NCBI GenBank assembly: GCA_030651135.1
Contig: JAUSCS010000006.1
Coordinates: 318,851-382,850 of the forward strand
Reading direction: 5' to 3'
DNA: 64,000 nucleotides
Origin: Candidatus Woesearchaeota archaeon
Lineage (GTDB): Archaea; Nanobdellota; Nanobdellia; Woesearchaeales; JACPBO01
Shown: positions 8,803-16,970 of the stretch, in pieces
Layout: every line of letters begins with the position of its first letter
Position numbering within the stretch: the stretch's first letter is position 1
Notes under the pieces: generated by a model
The model's input: only the letters and a program-made list of their open reading frames with translations
Told to the model about the DNA's origin: nothing
Database searches by the model: none
Program-made: the position numbers and the translations under genes

Positions 8803-9016
8803 AAATTTGGGAAACCGAAGTGCAACGAGGTTTCCGTTAAATTCCTGTTAGCCGACCCGAGCGAAGCGAGAGTGCAACGGGGTCGAGCATTTTTTTCCGC
8901 AGAAAAAAAGCGGAGAAGTTTTCTTACTGCCGAAAATCAGATAGGTGCCGTAGTTTTTACTTACTTTAACATCAATAACTGCGGAGCAGACAATAGTTTA
9001 GTCGTGGGGGTGGGGC
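8803..9016 (+). repeat. Dispersed terminal-repeat element, copy A
   Basis: Starts with AAATTTGGG, a hairpin GGAAACC/GGTTTCC, then CCGTTAAATTCCTGTTAG. A 46-base core at 8913-8958 matches 59895-59940 (reverse strand) at 41 of 46 positions. CCGAAAATCAGATAGGTGCC (8930-8949), TTTTTACTTACTTTAA (8954-8969) and GGGGGTGGGGC (9006-9016) all recur as exact reverse complements within 15520-15662, so copy A is one end of an inverted pair. Confidence 0.8.
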
Positions 9017-9166
9017 GTTCGTCGTTCTTATTTAACTTTTTAAACTTCAATTTAATAGGTACTTACTTAATTAGGTAGTTAGTCAGTTGGTTAGTTAGAC
9101 GGTATAAATATGTTTATTTGATATATGCTAAGATTTGTATTCAAGTATAAATATAACATTAAAAAA

Positions 9167-9217
9167 CGAAAAGTATTTAAATGAGAACACTTTTATCATT
9201 AAAAAAGTGACGGAGGT
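9167..9217 (+). promoter_or_regulatory. BRE/TATA and Shine-Dalgarno of the HTH-HEPN pair
   Basis: CGAAAAGTATTTAAATG (9167-9183) is a good BRE/TATA. GGAGGT (9212-9217) is 8 bases before the ATG at 9226, so this transcript is leadered, unlike many core genes here. Confidence 0.55.
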
Positions 9218-9225
9218 CGTCTAAA

Positions 9226-9792
9226 ATGGATGCTGAAAGATTAAAAGAAATAACAACTGCCGCTAATGATGCTGTAAAAGATTTACCTGCTGATTTAAAG
9301 CAGAGTGCTTTTCAAACAATATTAAACAAATTATTGGAAACGGGAATTACGAAAGGAAAAAATATACCCCAAAAAGGTACTCCCAAAGCAAAAAAGAAAT
9401 ATAAGAAAAGCAACGCTTCAAAACCCAATGAATTTGACGAATTAACCAAAAAGCTCATCGCAGGGATTAATCGAACAGAATATCCTCTGATGTTTAACTT
9501 AAAGAATGCGCTTGATAAGTCATTATATACACTTAAAATAGCTAAAGATAAATTAAATATTGACGGACTGTTACCCTCTCAAGTTTCAGCAGTATTGTGG
9601 GATAATTTCAGACTAAAGACGACACAGTATGCTGTTAGCATGCAATTAATGAATGCTAAAAAATACGTAAATCGAAAACAGGTATCTGTCAAAGGTGGAG
9701 TGGGTTACAAATACCACCTTGCACATGAAGGAGAAAAATATATCGATACAAAATTAGCAGAGATGAATACTAGCGATGCCACAACTAACTGA
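9226..9792 (+). CDS. Hypothetical DNA-binding-type protein
   Basis: 188 residues with a lysine-rich linker (residues ~45-65) between an N-terminal helical part and a C-terminal part that looks like a winged helix (LLPSQVSAVLWDNF, then GVGYKYHLAHEGEKYI as a possible wing). It overlaps the next gene by 17 bases, implying coupled translation with the HEPN protein. Its placement inside an inverted-repeat-bounded island beside an R-M operon suggests a defence or addiction role, but no family was recognised. Confidence 0.6.
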   Translation: MDAERLKEITTAANDAVKDLPADLKQSAFQTILNKLLETGITKGKNIPQKGTPKAKKKYKKSNASKPNEFDELTKKLIAGINRTEYPLMFNLKNALDKSLYTLKIAKDKLNIDGLLPSQVSAVLWDNFRLKTTQYAVSMQLMNAKKYVNRKQVSVKGGVGYKYHLAHEGEKYIDTKLAEMNTSDATTN

Positions 9793-10546
9793 GCTTATAA
9801 AAAAGCTGAATGCAAAAAAGATAGATTGGTCAAAATACCCTTCTATAAAAGGATTTGAACAGAATAAGCTCAGGGCATATTTTATTCTTCATGTATTAGA
9901 AGTAGAATTGGGAATAAAGCAGCTTTCTGCGTCAGAGATAGCCTCTATTTTAAAAATAAAATTCAAAAAAAATACAACTTCACAAGCAATAAGAGGAGCT
10001 TTAAACCCATTCCTTGGTGATGAGGTAGAAGTACTACAAAGAGAAGATGGAGTTACAGTATATTCTTTATTGCCTCCTGCACAGAAAATTATAGGGGTAG
10101 ATGATCTATCCATAAACTTATCATTTAGTCCTAAAGAAATTGTAATTCCTATTGAAATTTTTGACGAAACAAAAGATTACATTAAAAAAGTAGCCATACA
10201 AATCAATGGGTGTTACAGGGACAAGTACTATGATGCTTGTTCAACAATGTTACGTCGTTTATTTGAAACACTTATTATAGAAATTTATGAGAATAAAAAA
10301 ATAGAGGATAGAATTAAGGATGTGGATGGACAATTTTTAAAGTTGAATGCCCTAATAAGTAGGACTATAAATGATAAAGATATTAAAATGTCATCGCAGA
10401 CAAAGCAACACTTACCAAAAATCAAGCTATTTGGAGATACTGCTGCACATTCTAGAAAAATAATTCTTAAAAAACATGATATAGACTTGTATAAAGATGA
10501 GATTAGATTAAGTGCTGAAGATTTAGTATCTGAAATAAAATTTTAA
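9776..10546 (+). CDS. HTH plus HEPN (DUF4145-like) protein
   Basis: Residues 1-110 contain a helix-turn-helix (LSASEIASILKIKFKKNTTS) with a wing. Residues ~140-256 are all-helical and resemble the DUF4145/HEPN group: YYDACSTMLRRLFETLIIEI, then KLFGDTAAHSRKII. The usual catalytic RNxxxH is replaced by GDTAAH, so RNase activity is doubtful. Its architecture parallels the HEPN protein at 59021-59815. It ends convergently, 9 bases from the R-M operon. Likely an abortive-infection or toxin-type module, by inference. Confidence 0.65.
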   Translation: MPQLTELIKKLNAKKIDWSKYPSIKGFEQNKLRAYFILHVLEVELGIKQLSASEIASILKIKFKKNTTSQAIRGALNPFLGDEVEVLQREDGVTVYSLLPPAQKIIGVDDLSINLSFSPKEIVIPIEIFDETKDYIKKVAIQINGCYRDKYYDACSTMLRRLFETLIIEIYENKKIEDRIKDVDGQFLKLNALISRTINDKDIKMSSQTKQHLPKIKLFGDTAAHSRKIILKKHDIDLYKDEIRLSAEDLVSEIKF

Positions 10547-10555
10547 GTTTATTTT

Positions 10556-11596
10556 TCAAACGCCTCTTTCAACACAGCTTCCATCAATAATTCTGATTTT
10601 ATTTGTTTCTAGTCCGTCTTTTATAATTTTTGTAATATTATTAAAAATGGTTAATGTTTTTCCTTTCAAAGGCTTATCTTTTATTGATTTTAATTTTCTG
10701 ATTAACTTTTGAGGTACACCTTCAAGTTCATCAATGGTAATTATTGTTACACCTGGTTCGTTTCTCAACAGTTTCCATTCTTTATCATCTGGTTTATGTG
10801 TATCTAAAAATTCAACATCTTCTCTCGTCATCTTAGGCCATAAATAATAAAATTTCTTTTCTGGGAAAAAATACTTTGTTAGAAACATTTCACCAACGGC
10901 TATATGACCGGCTCTTTGGGAACCATCAGTAAAATTTCTTTTCATTCTACCGGAATACTTTATAATATGATCTTTCTTGACAATAGTTGACCTTTTCTTA
11001 GCAAATTCATCCCAAGAACCACCATATAACTCTTGAAATTTTCCGTTAAAAATTGCAAACATGGCTTTAAGCTTATTATCTATGAATTTGTTTAATGTAT
11101 CTTCTTGACCGTGAGCTAATAGTAATTCTCGCAATTCATCCAAATCATCTATTATCAAATATTTACCTTTTTCAACTTTGGAAGCAAAATAAGCCATTCC
11201 AAATAAATCTTCTTGAATTTTGTGAATCCCTCTTTTAAGATAATACACTCCGATTATGCCCGCTTTAACAGCACCAAGAGCATGATGAAAACGCTGATAT
11301 TGTGCATTTCCAGAAGAACCACGATTTAATGCATCTGTTCCTTCTAAAGCGATAACAGGGATTTCCGTTGTAGTTTTTCCTGTTAATGGATCTTTCCAAT
11401 TTCCTCTTTTTACCCAACAAGCATCACAGGAACCATATGCAATACCATTAACACCAAAAGTAAGCCCGCCATCACTAAATGCTTTTTGATCATCATTGCT
11501 TGATTGTGGAAATACTCTTAGTGAGAGCCCATTACATCTTGTCCCAATCTTTTGTAAGATTTCTCTTTTAATTATTTCATCGCTTGAAAGAGCCAT
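10556..11596 (-). CDS. Putative second restriction endonuclease subunit
   Basis: Last gene of the R-M operon, overlapping the preceding nuclease by 20 bases. The 346 residues have no family that I recognise with certainty. The segment IPVIALEGTDALNRGSSGNA followed by QYQRFHHALGAV has the acidic/Gln pattern seen in many type II enzymes, and an early CDAC could bind metal. By position (methylase, methylase, nuclease, this gene) it is best read as a restriction subunit or partner. A DNA-binding or accessory role is also possible. Confidence 0.5.
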   Translation of the reverse strand: MALSSDEIIKREILQKIGTRCNGLSLRVFPQSSNDDQKAFSDGGLTFGVNGIAYGSCDACWVKRGNWKDPLTGKTTTEIPVIALEGTDALNRGSSGNAQYQRFHHALGAVKAGIIGVYYLKRGIHKIQEDLFGMAYFASKVEKGKYLIIDDLDELRELLLAHGQEDTLNKFIDNKLKAMFAIFNGKFQELYGGSWDEFAKKRSTIVKKDHIIKYSGRMKRNFTDGSQRAGHIAVGEMFLTKYFFPEKKFYYLWPKMTREDVEFLDTHKPDDKEWKLLRNEPGVTIITIDELEGVPQKLIRKLKSIKDKPLKGKTLTIFNNITKIIKDGLETNKIRIIDGSCVERGV

Positions 11597-12653
11597 TGCA
11601 AATTTCCCCTATTTTATTAAAAATTTCTTCATAAGATAAATTATTTACAAAATTAATTATATCTTTTACTCCTGAAATCTTTTTATTTCTTTTTTCTTGA
11701 AAGAATTTAATGAACTCATCATTAGTCAGGTTAGCGATTAAATAATATTTTAGATAATTAGATAGCCAAGAAGCATATTCTTTTTGTTTATCAACCTGAA
11801 ATAGCACATCATTAGACATTCTTTCAATTATTTTAATTTTATAATCATCATCAATTGTAATTAACCCATATTTTGGATTTGAAGGAAGTTGTTTTGATGG
11901 ATGTATTTCATAGCATTTATTGAAGAATTTTGTTTTCAAATATTTTTCAATTTGATTTTTAATTTGACTGGTACTAGTTTTTGCTTCCCCAACTACACAA
12001 AATACTTTTTCATTTTTAGATTGTTTTTCAATATTCCATCCCAGTCTGATTAATGATAACTCTATTAAATGAATTTTATTAAATGTAATCGCCTCATTTA
12101 GTTTATACCCTCCAAAGTCAGGAGAACCGGCACTATGACTTAAAGGGATTTGGTTTTCAACTATGTAATCTTGATTTTTCATTACTTCACATGCAAGATA
12201 TTCCATAAATGGTTCCATTCCATTTCCTTTCTTTGATTTTTCAATTCTTTGAATAATATATTTAGTTGAAGGTCCAGAAATTTCCGATATAAATATCCTG
12301 AGTTTTGTTTGCAATTCTATTTCAGACTCAAACTCAACGGGGATAATTATCTTTTCTCCATCAAATAGGTATTTTTTAGATTGTGCTATTATATGGGGGG
12401 TATTTTTAAGAGTAGTATTATCAAATATTCCAGTTACAAATTTATAATCCAGAGCGTTATAAAATAATTTCATTAATCCTTTAGGTGTAAATAGATATAA
12501 TGGGTCGTCCAAGTATCCTGCACCAGTAACGGCAGAATATATAAATGCTGTAAAAGAATCAACAATTATTCCTTTACCTAACTTCGTATCAATTATTTTA
12601 TAGCCAAAGTTTTTATTCATAATATTTATGAATTCTTTTGAATTAATTTCCAT
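11577..12653 (-). CDS. PD-(D/E)xK restriction endonuclease
   Basis: The protein of 358 residues carries a clear PD-(D/E)xK site: AGSPDFGGYKL supplies the first Asp (around residue 175) and FCVVGEAKTSTSQ supplies E-x-K (around residue 220). A helical C-terminal half follows. It overlaps the upstream methylase by 11 bases and the downstream gene by 20 bases. It is inferred to cleave unmethylated DNA at the site protected by the two methylases. The recognition sequence cannot be predicted. Confidence 0.7.
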   Translation of the reverse strand: MEINSKEFINIMNKNFGYKIIDTKLGKGIIVDSFTAFIYSAVTGAGYLDDPLYLFTPKGLMKLFYNALDYKFVTGIFDNTTLKNTPHIIAQSKKYLFDGEKIIIPVEFESEIELQTKLRIFISEISGPSTKYIIQRIEKSKKGNGMEPFMEYLACEVMKNQDYIVENQIPLSHSAGSPDFGGYKLNEAITFNKIHLIELSLIRLGWNIEKQSKNEKVFCVVGEAKTSTSQIKNQIEKYLKTKFFNKCYEIHPSKQLPSNPKYGLITIDDDYKIKIIERMSNDVLFQVDKQKEYASWLSNYLKYYLIANLTNDEFIKFFQEKRNKKISGVKDIINFVNNLSYEEIFNKIGEICNGSFKR

Positions 12654-14208
12654 TTGGCACCATTCCCATAAATTGACCTATGCTTTTTATAGATAAATGT
12701 GATATATCCATTTGATATTCATTGAAGTATAATTCATTTATTAAATTAACAGAAATGAGGTCATAAATTGTTGCAGGATTACTCTTCTTATTTTTTGTGA
12801 CAATATTCATCAAAATTTCTTGAGCAGATATTTCTGTTCTATGTGTAGATTCATATTTTCCTTTAATAAATGTAAGGTATAAATCCGTTTTAGGAGAAAA
12901 TTTTGCCCAATTTTTATTATAAGAGTGACCATTAGTATCAACTACTTCAGTATTTTCTAAAACAAAATTATATTTTTTGAAAATATCAAGAACACCTTTC
13001 CAAATTTTAAATTCTTTGTTATGGAAGCAAAGAGTGTATCTTTTTCCATCTTTCAAAACCCTATTAGCTTCAGCAACGCTCTTCTCTAAAAGATCTAAAA
13101 ATTCAGGGATACCTTTGCTTTGAACTGGATTTATAACCACTTCTTCTTCAATTTTATATTGATAATTTAACCAAGAATTCCAGATAAATGAAAGTTCAGA
13201 ATATTGGACAGCTTCTCCATAAGGAGGATCTGTAATAATATAATCCACCGAATTCTTTTTTAATCCTGTCTTAAAACAGGATTTATTATAAAGTTTATAA
13301 TTTCCTATTTCGGTGTCTCCAATTTTCTTCTTTAATGCTCTTTTACTATCCAGTACTAATTCAATCCGGTCTAAAAATCTTAACCAGGGGTTCTCTTCAA
13401 AATAATCATTTGGAATCCAGTAATTATTAACATTCAAAGGTCTAACATTTTCTCCTTTTAGTTTACTTGCATGCAATACTGTATTTGAAAAAGCCAACAA
13501 GAATAAATTAATATATTGGAAGTTTGAAGATTTGATTATATCTAACAGTTCTGATAAGAAATACAAATTTCTAGGAGTATACATGTCGGTCACTTTCTTA
13601 ACGCCTTTATAAGAAAATCTATCTTTATAGAATTTTTCTGGAAACTTATTATTAGGTATCCATTTTGTAATTTTGTATTTTTTTGTTGATTTTGCCAATT
13701 CCTCACTAGTTACTTTTCTAATTAATTTTGTTTTTTTCCCGCAATCAGAACAAAATAGGTATGCTGTTTCTTTACCTTTAAAACTTGGCCCTATGTTTGT
13801 GTGTTGTATTATTAGATTATTACCACAGATCGAACAAATATCAGAAACAGTATATAACTCTTTAACTAATGGCAAAAGTTTCTGTTTAATTAATTCTAGT
13901 TCATTAAAGAATAATTTCTCATTAAAATGATTAAGGATGGTACTTTCAGAGATGAAAATACTAATCGGGTTTAAATCAAAACCAACAAAATTTCTTTTCA
14001 TAGAAACAGCTTCCAACGCAGTAACTCCACTACCTAAAAACATATCTAAAACGCTATCGCCTTCTTTGGAATATTTTTGTATACAACTAGAAATAGGATA
14101 CCACGGTTTTCTTGCCCAATATTTATGTAAATCATACACTTTAGACATTTCTTTATTGTCCTCTTCCGAAATTTTACTTACTAAATATTTAACTTCAGTT
14201 TTTATCAT
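12643..14208 (-). CDS. DNA methyltransferase (N6A/N4C type)
   Basis: Motif I appears as VLDMFLGSGVTALEA near residue 55 followed by FVGFDLNP. The catalytic motif IV is TDPPYGEA near residue 315, giving the beta-group order seen in N4-cytosine and some N6-adenine methylases. A zinc-finger-like CSICGN...CSDCGK lies between them. The length (521 residues) and opening YDLHKYWARKPWYP resemble DUF1156-type and Eco57-like methylases. It overlaps the upstream methylase by 14 bases. Confidence 0.8.
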   Translation of the reverse strand: MIKTEVKYLVSKISEEDNKEMSKVYDLHKYWARKPWYPISSCIQKYSKEGDSVLDMFLGSGVTALEAVSMKRNFVGFDLNPISIFISESTILNHFNEKLFFNELELIKQKLLPLVKELYTVSDICSICGNNLIIQHTNIGPSFKGKETAYLFCSDCGKKTKLIRKVTSEELAKSTKKYKITKWIPNNKFPEKFYKDRFSYKGVKKVTDMYTPRNLYFLSELLDIIKSSNFQYINLFLLAFSNTVLHASKLKGENVRPLNVNNYWIPNDYFEENPWLRFLDRIELVLDSKRALKKKIGDTEIGNYKLYNKSCFKTGLKKNSVDYIITDPPYGEAVQYSELSFIWNSWLNYQYKIEEEVVINPVQSKGIPEFLDLLEKSVAEANRVLKDGKRYTLCFHNKEFKIWKGVLDIFKKYNFVLENTEVVDTNGHSYNKNWAKFSPKTDLYLTFIKGKYESTHRTEISAQEILMNIVTKNKKSNPATIYDLISVNLINELYFNEYQMDISHLSIKSIGQFMGMVPNGN

Positions 14209-15313
14209 TTTCTTTTTCCTTTCGAAATATTAAACAATAATGATGTAATATGTTTGCTGTCCATGTGTGTGGATACCCATAAGGTGCTAAACCCATTTTA
14301 TCCTGTATCCATACTTTTTCATCTTTTAAAGCATATTTTTTAGATAGAATCTTTGCAATATCCCAAGCTAAAGGATAAAACTTTCCCCCTTTCTTAATAT
14401 TTTTAACAATAACTACTAAATATGACTTATCATTCATTAAATCGTATATGTCCAAATATATTTTAGTAACATCATCTAGAAATTTATCGTAATCAGAAAT
14501 GTTTCCTAAATCAATATTACTATCGGAATATTTTATATCCAAACCTTTCGCAGTTCTAATCTTTTCAAAAGAACCAGTGCTTCTATTCAATACATCCCAA
14601 TATGGTGGCGAAGAAATACAAAAATCAAATTTTTTATTTTTAAAATAATCTTTTACATTTCTAGAGTCTCCATTAATAATATTCTCTTTAAATTCAGGAA
14701 CTCTTTTTAATGCTGAATTAAAATATTTTGTATTTAATTCTATACCATAACCTACTCTTCCTGTTCTTTTACAACCTACTAATGTACTCCCAATACCTGT
14801 AAATGGATCTAAAACGGACATTCCCTCTTTCGTAAAAAATTTAATAAAATGTTCCATCATCGTAGGTGAATATGTTGCCGGATGATCTTCTGTATCTCCA
14901 CAAATTTCTCGTTCTTCTTTTATATCACTTAAAAGTGCATTAAATATGAACCAACTGCATGAAAATAGTGTCCACTCTTTTCCAGTAAGATGATTAAGTC
15001 TGTTTTTAAGGTCATAGGATCCTTCTTCGGGCTCTAATAATATTGCGTGGGCATTTTCTACGTTTCCTGAAGCATCAAATAATTTAACATTACTCCAATT
15101 CGCAATAAACTTTTTAGGAATATCATTTTTATATTTAGTAAAAATCTCTTTAAGTCGTTGTTTTGCTCGTTCATTCTTTTCTTTATCATTTACAGGAGTA
15201 ATTTTTCTGCCTTCCGCTTTATGATAAAAATAGATTTCTCCAATTTCCTTCATAAATTCATTCAATAAGACTTTTTTACTTCCTGTTTTAATTTTTGGAG
15301 TCATATCAACCAT
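14195..15313 (-). CDS. Second DNA methyltransferase (SPPY type)
   Basis: Motif I (VLDPFTGIGSTLVGCKRTGR, GYGIELNTKYF) and catalytic motif IV (SSPPYWDVLNRS) mark an N4-cytosine/N6-adenine methylase. The motifs sit mid-protein after a ~140-residue N-terminal domain. The start at 15313 (MVDMTPK) overlaps the stop of the small RHH gene, and a longer frame to 15331 is unlikely. Two methylases in one operon usually means that each strand of an asymmetric site is modified separately. Confidence 0.8.
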   Translation of the reverse strand: MVDMTPKIKTGSKKVLLNEFMKEIGEIYFYHKAEGRKITPVNDKEKNERAKQRLKEIFTKYKNDIPKKFIANWSNVKLFDASGNVENAHAILLEPEEGSYDLKNRLNHLTGKEWTLFSCSWFIFNALLSDIKEEREICGDTEDHPATYSPTMMEHFIKFFTKEGMSVLDPFTGIGSTLVGCKRTGRVGYGIELNTKYFNSALKRVPEFKENIINGDSRNVKDYFKNKKFDFCISSPPYWDVLNRSTGSFEKIRTAKGLDIKYSDSNIDLGNISDYDKFLDDVTKIYLDIYDLMNDKSYLVVIVKNIKKGGKFYPLAWDIAKILSKKYALKDEKVWIQDKMGLAPYGYPHTWTANILHHYCLIFRKEKENDKN

Positions 15314-15452
15314 TTTTGTGATTTTCCTCAAGTTCTTTTTTCATTAATGTTTCAACTTTCCTAGATAGAATCATATTATTTTCTTCACAATACTTTTTAT
15401 ATTTTTCATATACTTTCTCATCTAGACTTAATGCAAAAGTTTTTCTGCCCAT
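15306..15452 (-). CDS. 48-residue RHH-type controller protein of the R-M operon
   Basis: The sequence MGRKTFALSLDEKVYEKYKK, then a helix ending VETLMKKELEENHKNG, fits a ribbon-helix-helix (beta-strand plus two helices). Its stop overlaps the methylase start at 15311-15313. TATA-like TTTATAAATC (15476-15485, reverse strand) is about 26 bases upstream, so the message is leaderless. The palindrome ATATGGATTCATAT lies across its start codon. It is inferred to time R-M expression, as C proteins do. Confidence 0.65.
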   Translation of the reverse strand: MGRKTFALSLDEKVYEKYKKYCEENNMILSRKVETLMKKELEENHKNG

Positions 15453-15485
15453 ATGGATTCATATAAAATTATATGTTTATAAATC
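15451..15485 (-). promoter_or_regulatory. R-M operon promoter and probable operator
   Basis: The reverse-strand TATA (15476-15485) is followed by AT-rich dyads and by ATATGGATTCATAT (15451-15464, 5-base arms), which overlaps the first codon of the RHH gene. This is suited to autorepression. Confidence 0.5.
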
Positions 15486-15519
15486 TTACGTCCACTTGTC
15501 CAGTGGTAGTCGTTAGTCA

Positions 15520-15698
15520 GCCCCACCCCCAGTCGTTTAAAGTAAGTAAAAATTTGGGTGAAGCGGAGGCGTAACCGTTTAGCAAATGTTAGATGAAGTA
15601 TGGTATTTCATTATTCTCGTTTTCGTTGGACTGCTAAACGAAGGCACCTATCTGATTTTCGGGAATAGCGTAAGCGTATGAACCTACTAGGCAGTAAG
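15520..15698 (-). repeat. Dispersed terminal-repeat element, copy B (inverted partner of copy A)
   Basis: GCCCCACCCCC (15520-15530), TTAAAGTAAGTAAAAA (15537-15552) and GGCACCTATCTGATTTTCGG (15643-15662) are exact reverse complements of blocks in copy A, in mirrored order. The GGCAGTAAG end (15690-15698) is separated by a ~27-base insertion carrying GCGTAAGCGT. The AAATTTGGG...ACCGTTTAGC backbone (15550-15592) is also inserted. Confidence 0.8.
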
Positions 15699-15921
15699 AA
15701 AATTTTGGCTAACGTATGCGATTTAACGAAGTCGTTTAAGTTCCGCAGAACATTAAACGATTTGGGTCGAACGACTGCAAGGAGTGAGCCGTTAAATCGC
15801 TGTTAAATACCCCGACTGAAGCAAGTGAGTGTAAAATAAATTATCAAATTTCTCACTTGCGTAAGGAGAGCGCAGCGTGGTCGAGGTTTAAATTCCCGCA
15901 GGAATATTAAACCGAAGAAGT

Positions 15922-16026
15922 CTTTTGTTACCGTAAATATATGCTATTGCCGTAGTTTTTTTAATGAATCGTTTAATCAATTCCTGCGTAGTAGACTAAA
16001 AGTTAGTCGTAAGGGGGGAATCGGGA
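15922..16026 (-). repeat. Dispersed terminal-repeat element, copy C
   Basis: ATGCTATTGCC (15941-15951), TTTTTTTAATGAATCG (15956-15971) and GGGGGGAATCGGGA (16013-16026) recur as exact reverse complements at 21163-21173, 21055-21070 and 21036-21049. CTTTTGTTACCGTAAAT (15922-15938) recurs inverted at 21181-21215, split by about 17 bases. Confidence 0.8.
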
Positions 16027-16296
16027 TTAATATCCTCTTTCTTTCATTCTTTTATTTACTAGTGACCTGTCAACTCTGACATTAGCAACAATTCTGTCGT
16101 AACTTCTTCCTACCGGAACTATCGTAACTGTTTCACCACTTATCAGATTTCGAAGTGTACTCGTGGCAGACTTACCACCAAATTGATTTTTTTCTGGTGC
16201 ATTAACATTTGCCAGACGTATTTTATTAGTTCCATTTATCATTCGATTTACGATAAAAGTATCGCCATCGATAACTTTAGTAACTGTTCTTCTCAT
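16027..16296 (-). CDS. Minimal staphylococcal-nuclease-like protein
   Basis: The 89-residue protein starts at the ATG with GGAGGTG six bases upstream; the GTG at 16305 lies inside that site. TVTKVIDGDTFIV, KIRLANVNAPE and TLRNLISGETVTIVP followed by SYDRIVANVRV reproduce the SNase core in order. It has the Asp of DGDT and the Arg of IRL. It is much shorter than secreted thermonucleases and lacks a signal peptide, so activity is uncertain. It is the last gene of a three-gene module typical of small viruses or plasmids. Confidence 0.65.
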   Translation of the reverse strand: MRRTVTKVIDGDTFIVNRMINGTNKIRLANVNAPEKNQFGGKSATSTLRNLISGETVTIVPVGRSYDRIVANVRVDRSLVNKRMKERGY

Positions 16297-16311
16297 ATTT
16301 TTCACCTCCGT

Positions 16312-16506
16312 TTAATATGCAAGTCTCTTCATTACTCCGAAGATACCCAATAAGCCTAAAATCACACCTATGCCTACTCCAAAAGTGATAGCTGTACTTC
16401 CTGCATTAGGCGAGATATTCAATCCTTTCAGAGCGATACCTGCAACGATAAGAGTTCCAACAATACCTGAGGCGCCAAGCCCCAATGCAAATATTTTTTG
16501 TGCCAT
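16312..16506 (-). CDS. 64-residue two-helix hydrophobic Gly-rich protein
   Basis: Starts at MAQKIFALG with GGAGGTAG seven bases before it. Two transmembrane-length helices (residues ~5-28 and ~40-60), rich in Gly/Ile/Ala and joined by a short NISPNAGST turn, make up nearly the whole protein. This build resembles the tiny coat proteins of spindle-shaped and filamentous viruses, and also holins and small secretion subunits. Between two nuclease-like genes, a viral structural or lysis role is plausible but unproven. Confidence 0.55.
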   Translation of the reverse strand: MAQKIFALGLGASGIVGTLIVAGIALKGLNISPNAGSTAITFGVGIGVILGLLGIFGVMKRLAY

Positions 16507-16521
16507 TTTTTCTACCTCCAT

Positions 16522-16815
16522 TTAGTAAGCGATAACTAGCTTAAACTCAGTATTTGGTCTTGAATTAGCGTACCGTTCAAACGCCGCAATTTGCTCTTTA
16601 TCCTGTTCAACAGATTCTTCTGTTTCTACCTCTACAACTTTCTCCCAACCCCATTTTCTAGCTATCACATCAGGTATGTGACCATTAATAATGTCTGGTT
16701 TGCTCCAGCCTGCTAAGTCAGCCCATACGCTATATCCCTGATTTCGAAAGATAACTGCTTCGGCTTCAACTTTCCGATCATGTTTACTCTGTTTTTCTGG
16801 TGTTCTTCTTGCCAT
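16522..16815 (-). CDS. Small PD-(D/E)xK-like protein of archaeal viruses/plasmids
   Basis: The 97-residue basic protein has HIPDVIARKWG and VVEVETEESV, which line up with the PD and ExK strands of the restriction/resolvase nuclease fold, although the expected Lys is Thr (EVET). GGAGGAAT precedes the ATG. It is the first gene of the 16027-16815 module. Similar short proteins occur on archaeal plasmids and viruses. The changed active site makes catalysis doubtful. Confidence 0.55.
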   Translation of the reverse strand: MARRTPEKQSKHDRKVEAEAVIFRNQGYSVWADLAGWSKPDIINGHIPDVIARKWGWEKVVEVETEESVEQDKEQIAAFERYANSRPNTEFKLVIAY

Positions 16816-16860
16816 AATTTATTCCTCCGTGCAAAAGCACAGCCTCAAAATAGACTACTT

Positions 16861-16949
16861 GTTTATAAACTTTATGCATTATAAGTAGTTTTATACCTAT
16901 AAGTTGTTTAAACGTTATTAAGTAGAAGTAGTACAACAAGTTTATAAAC
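16861..16949. promoter_or_regulatory. Divergent promoter with mirrored TATA boxes
   Basis: GTTTATAAAC occurs at 16861-16870, serving the reverse-strand module, and AAGTTTATAAAC at 16938-16949, 22 bases before the ATG at 16971. The first gives a leadered transcript with GGAGG, the second a leaderless one. The shared motif suggests that the HTH protein encoded rightward could control both. Confidence 0.5.
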
Positions 16950-16970
16950 TCAGCCATTTTACTTAGAAGT

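Larger units (their letters stand above)
8353..9225. other. 873-base spacer: one small ORF plus the dispersed repeat
   Basis: After a small ORF (8454-8567) the region holds runs of GAACTCCCCC, the right arms of the repeats around the lipoprotein gene, a hairpin-rich block (8803-8960) and GGGGGTGGGGC (9006-9016). The only long frame here (8692-9078) is judged spurious. BRE/TATA CGAAAAGTATTTAAATG (9167-9183) and GGAGGT (9212-9217) serve the next gene. Confidence 0.65.
15453..16026. other. 574-base non-coding block of dispersed repeats
   Basis: No credible gene on either strand. It contains two back-to-back repeat elements: copy B, which pairs with copy A at 8.9 kb, and copy C, which pairs with copy D at 21.1 kb. 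It also has hairpins with CGCAG loops, one at about 15735-15760 (GTTC-CGCA-GAAC, flanked by GTTTAA/TTAAAC) and one at about 15885-15912 (ATTCC-CGCA-GGAAT, flanked by GGTTTAA/TTAAACC). Confidence 0.7.

Noticed and set aside
8692-9078. 128-codon open frame in the spacer after the lipoprotein gene
   Set aside because: It runs straight through the dispersed repeat (copy A) and its hairpins, has no ribosome-binding site, and its composition follows the repeat sequence, not a protein.
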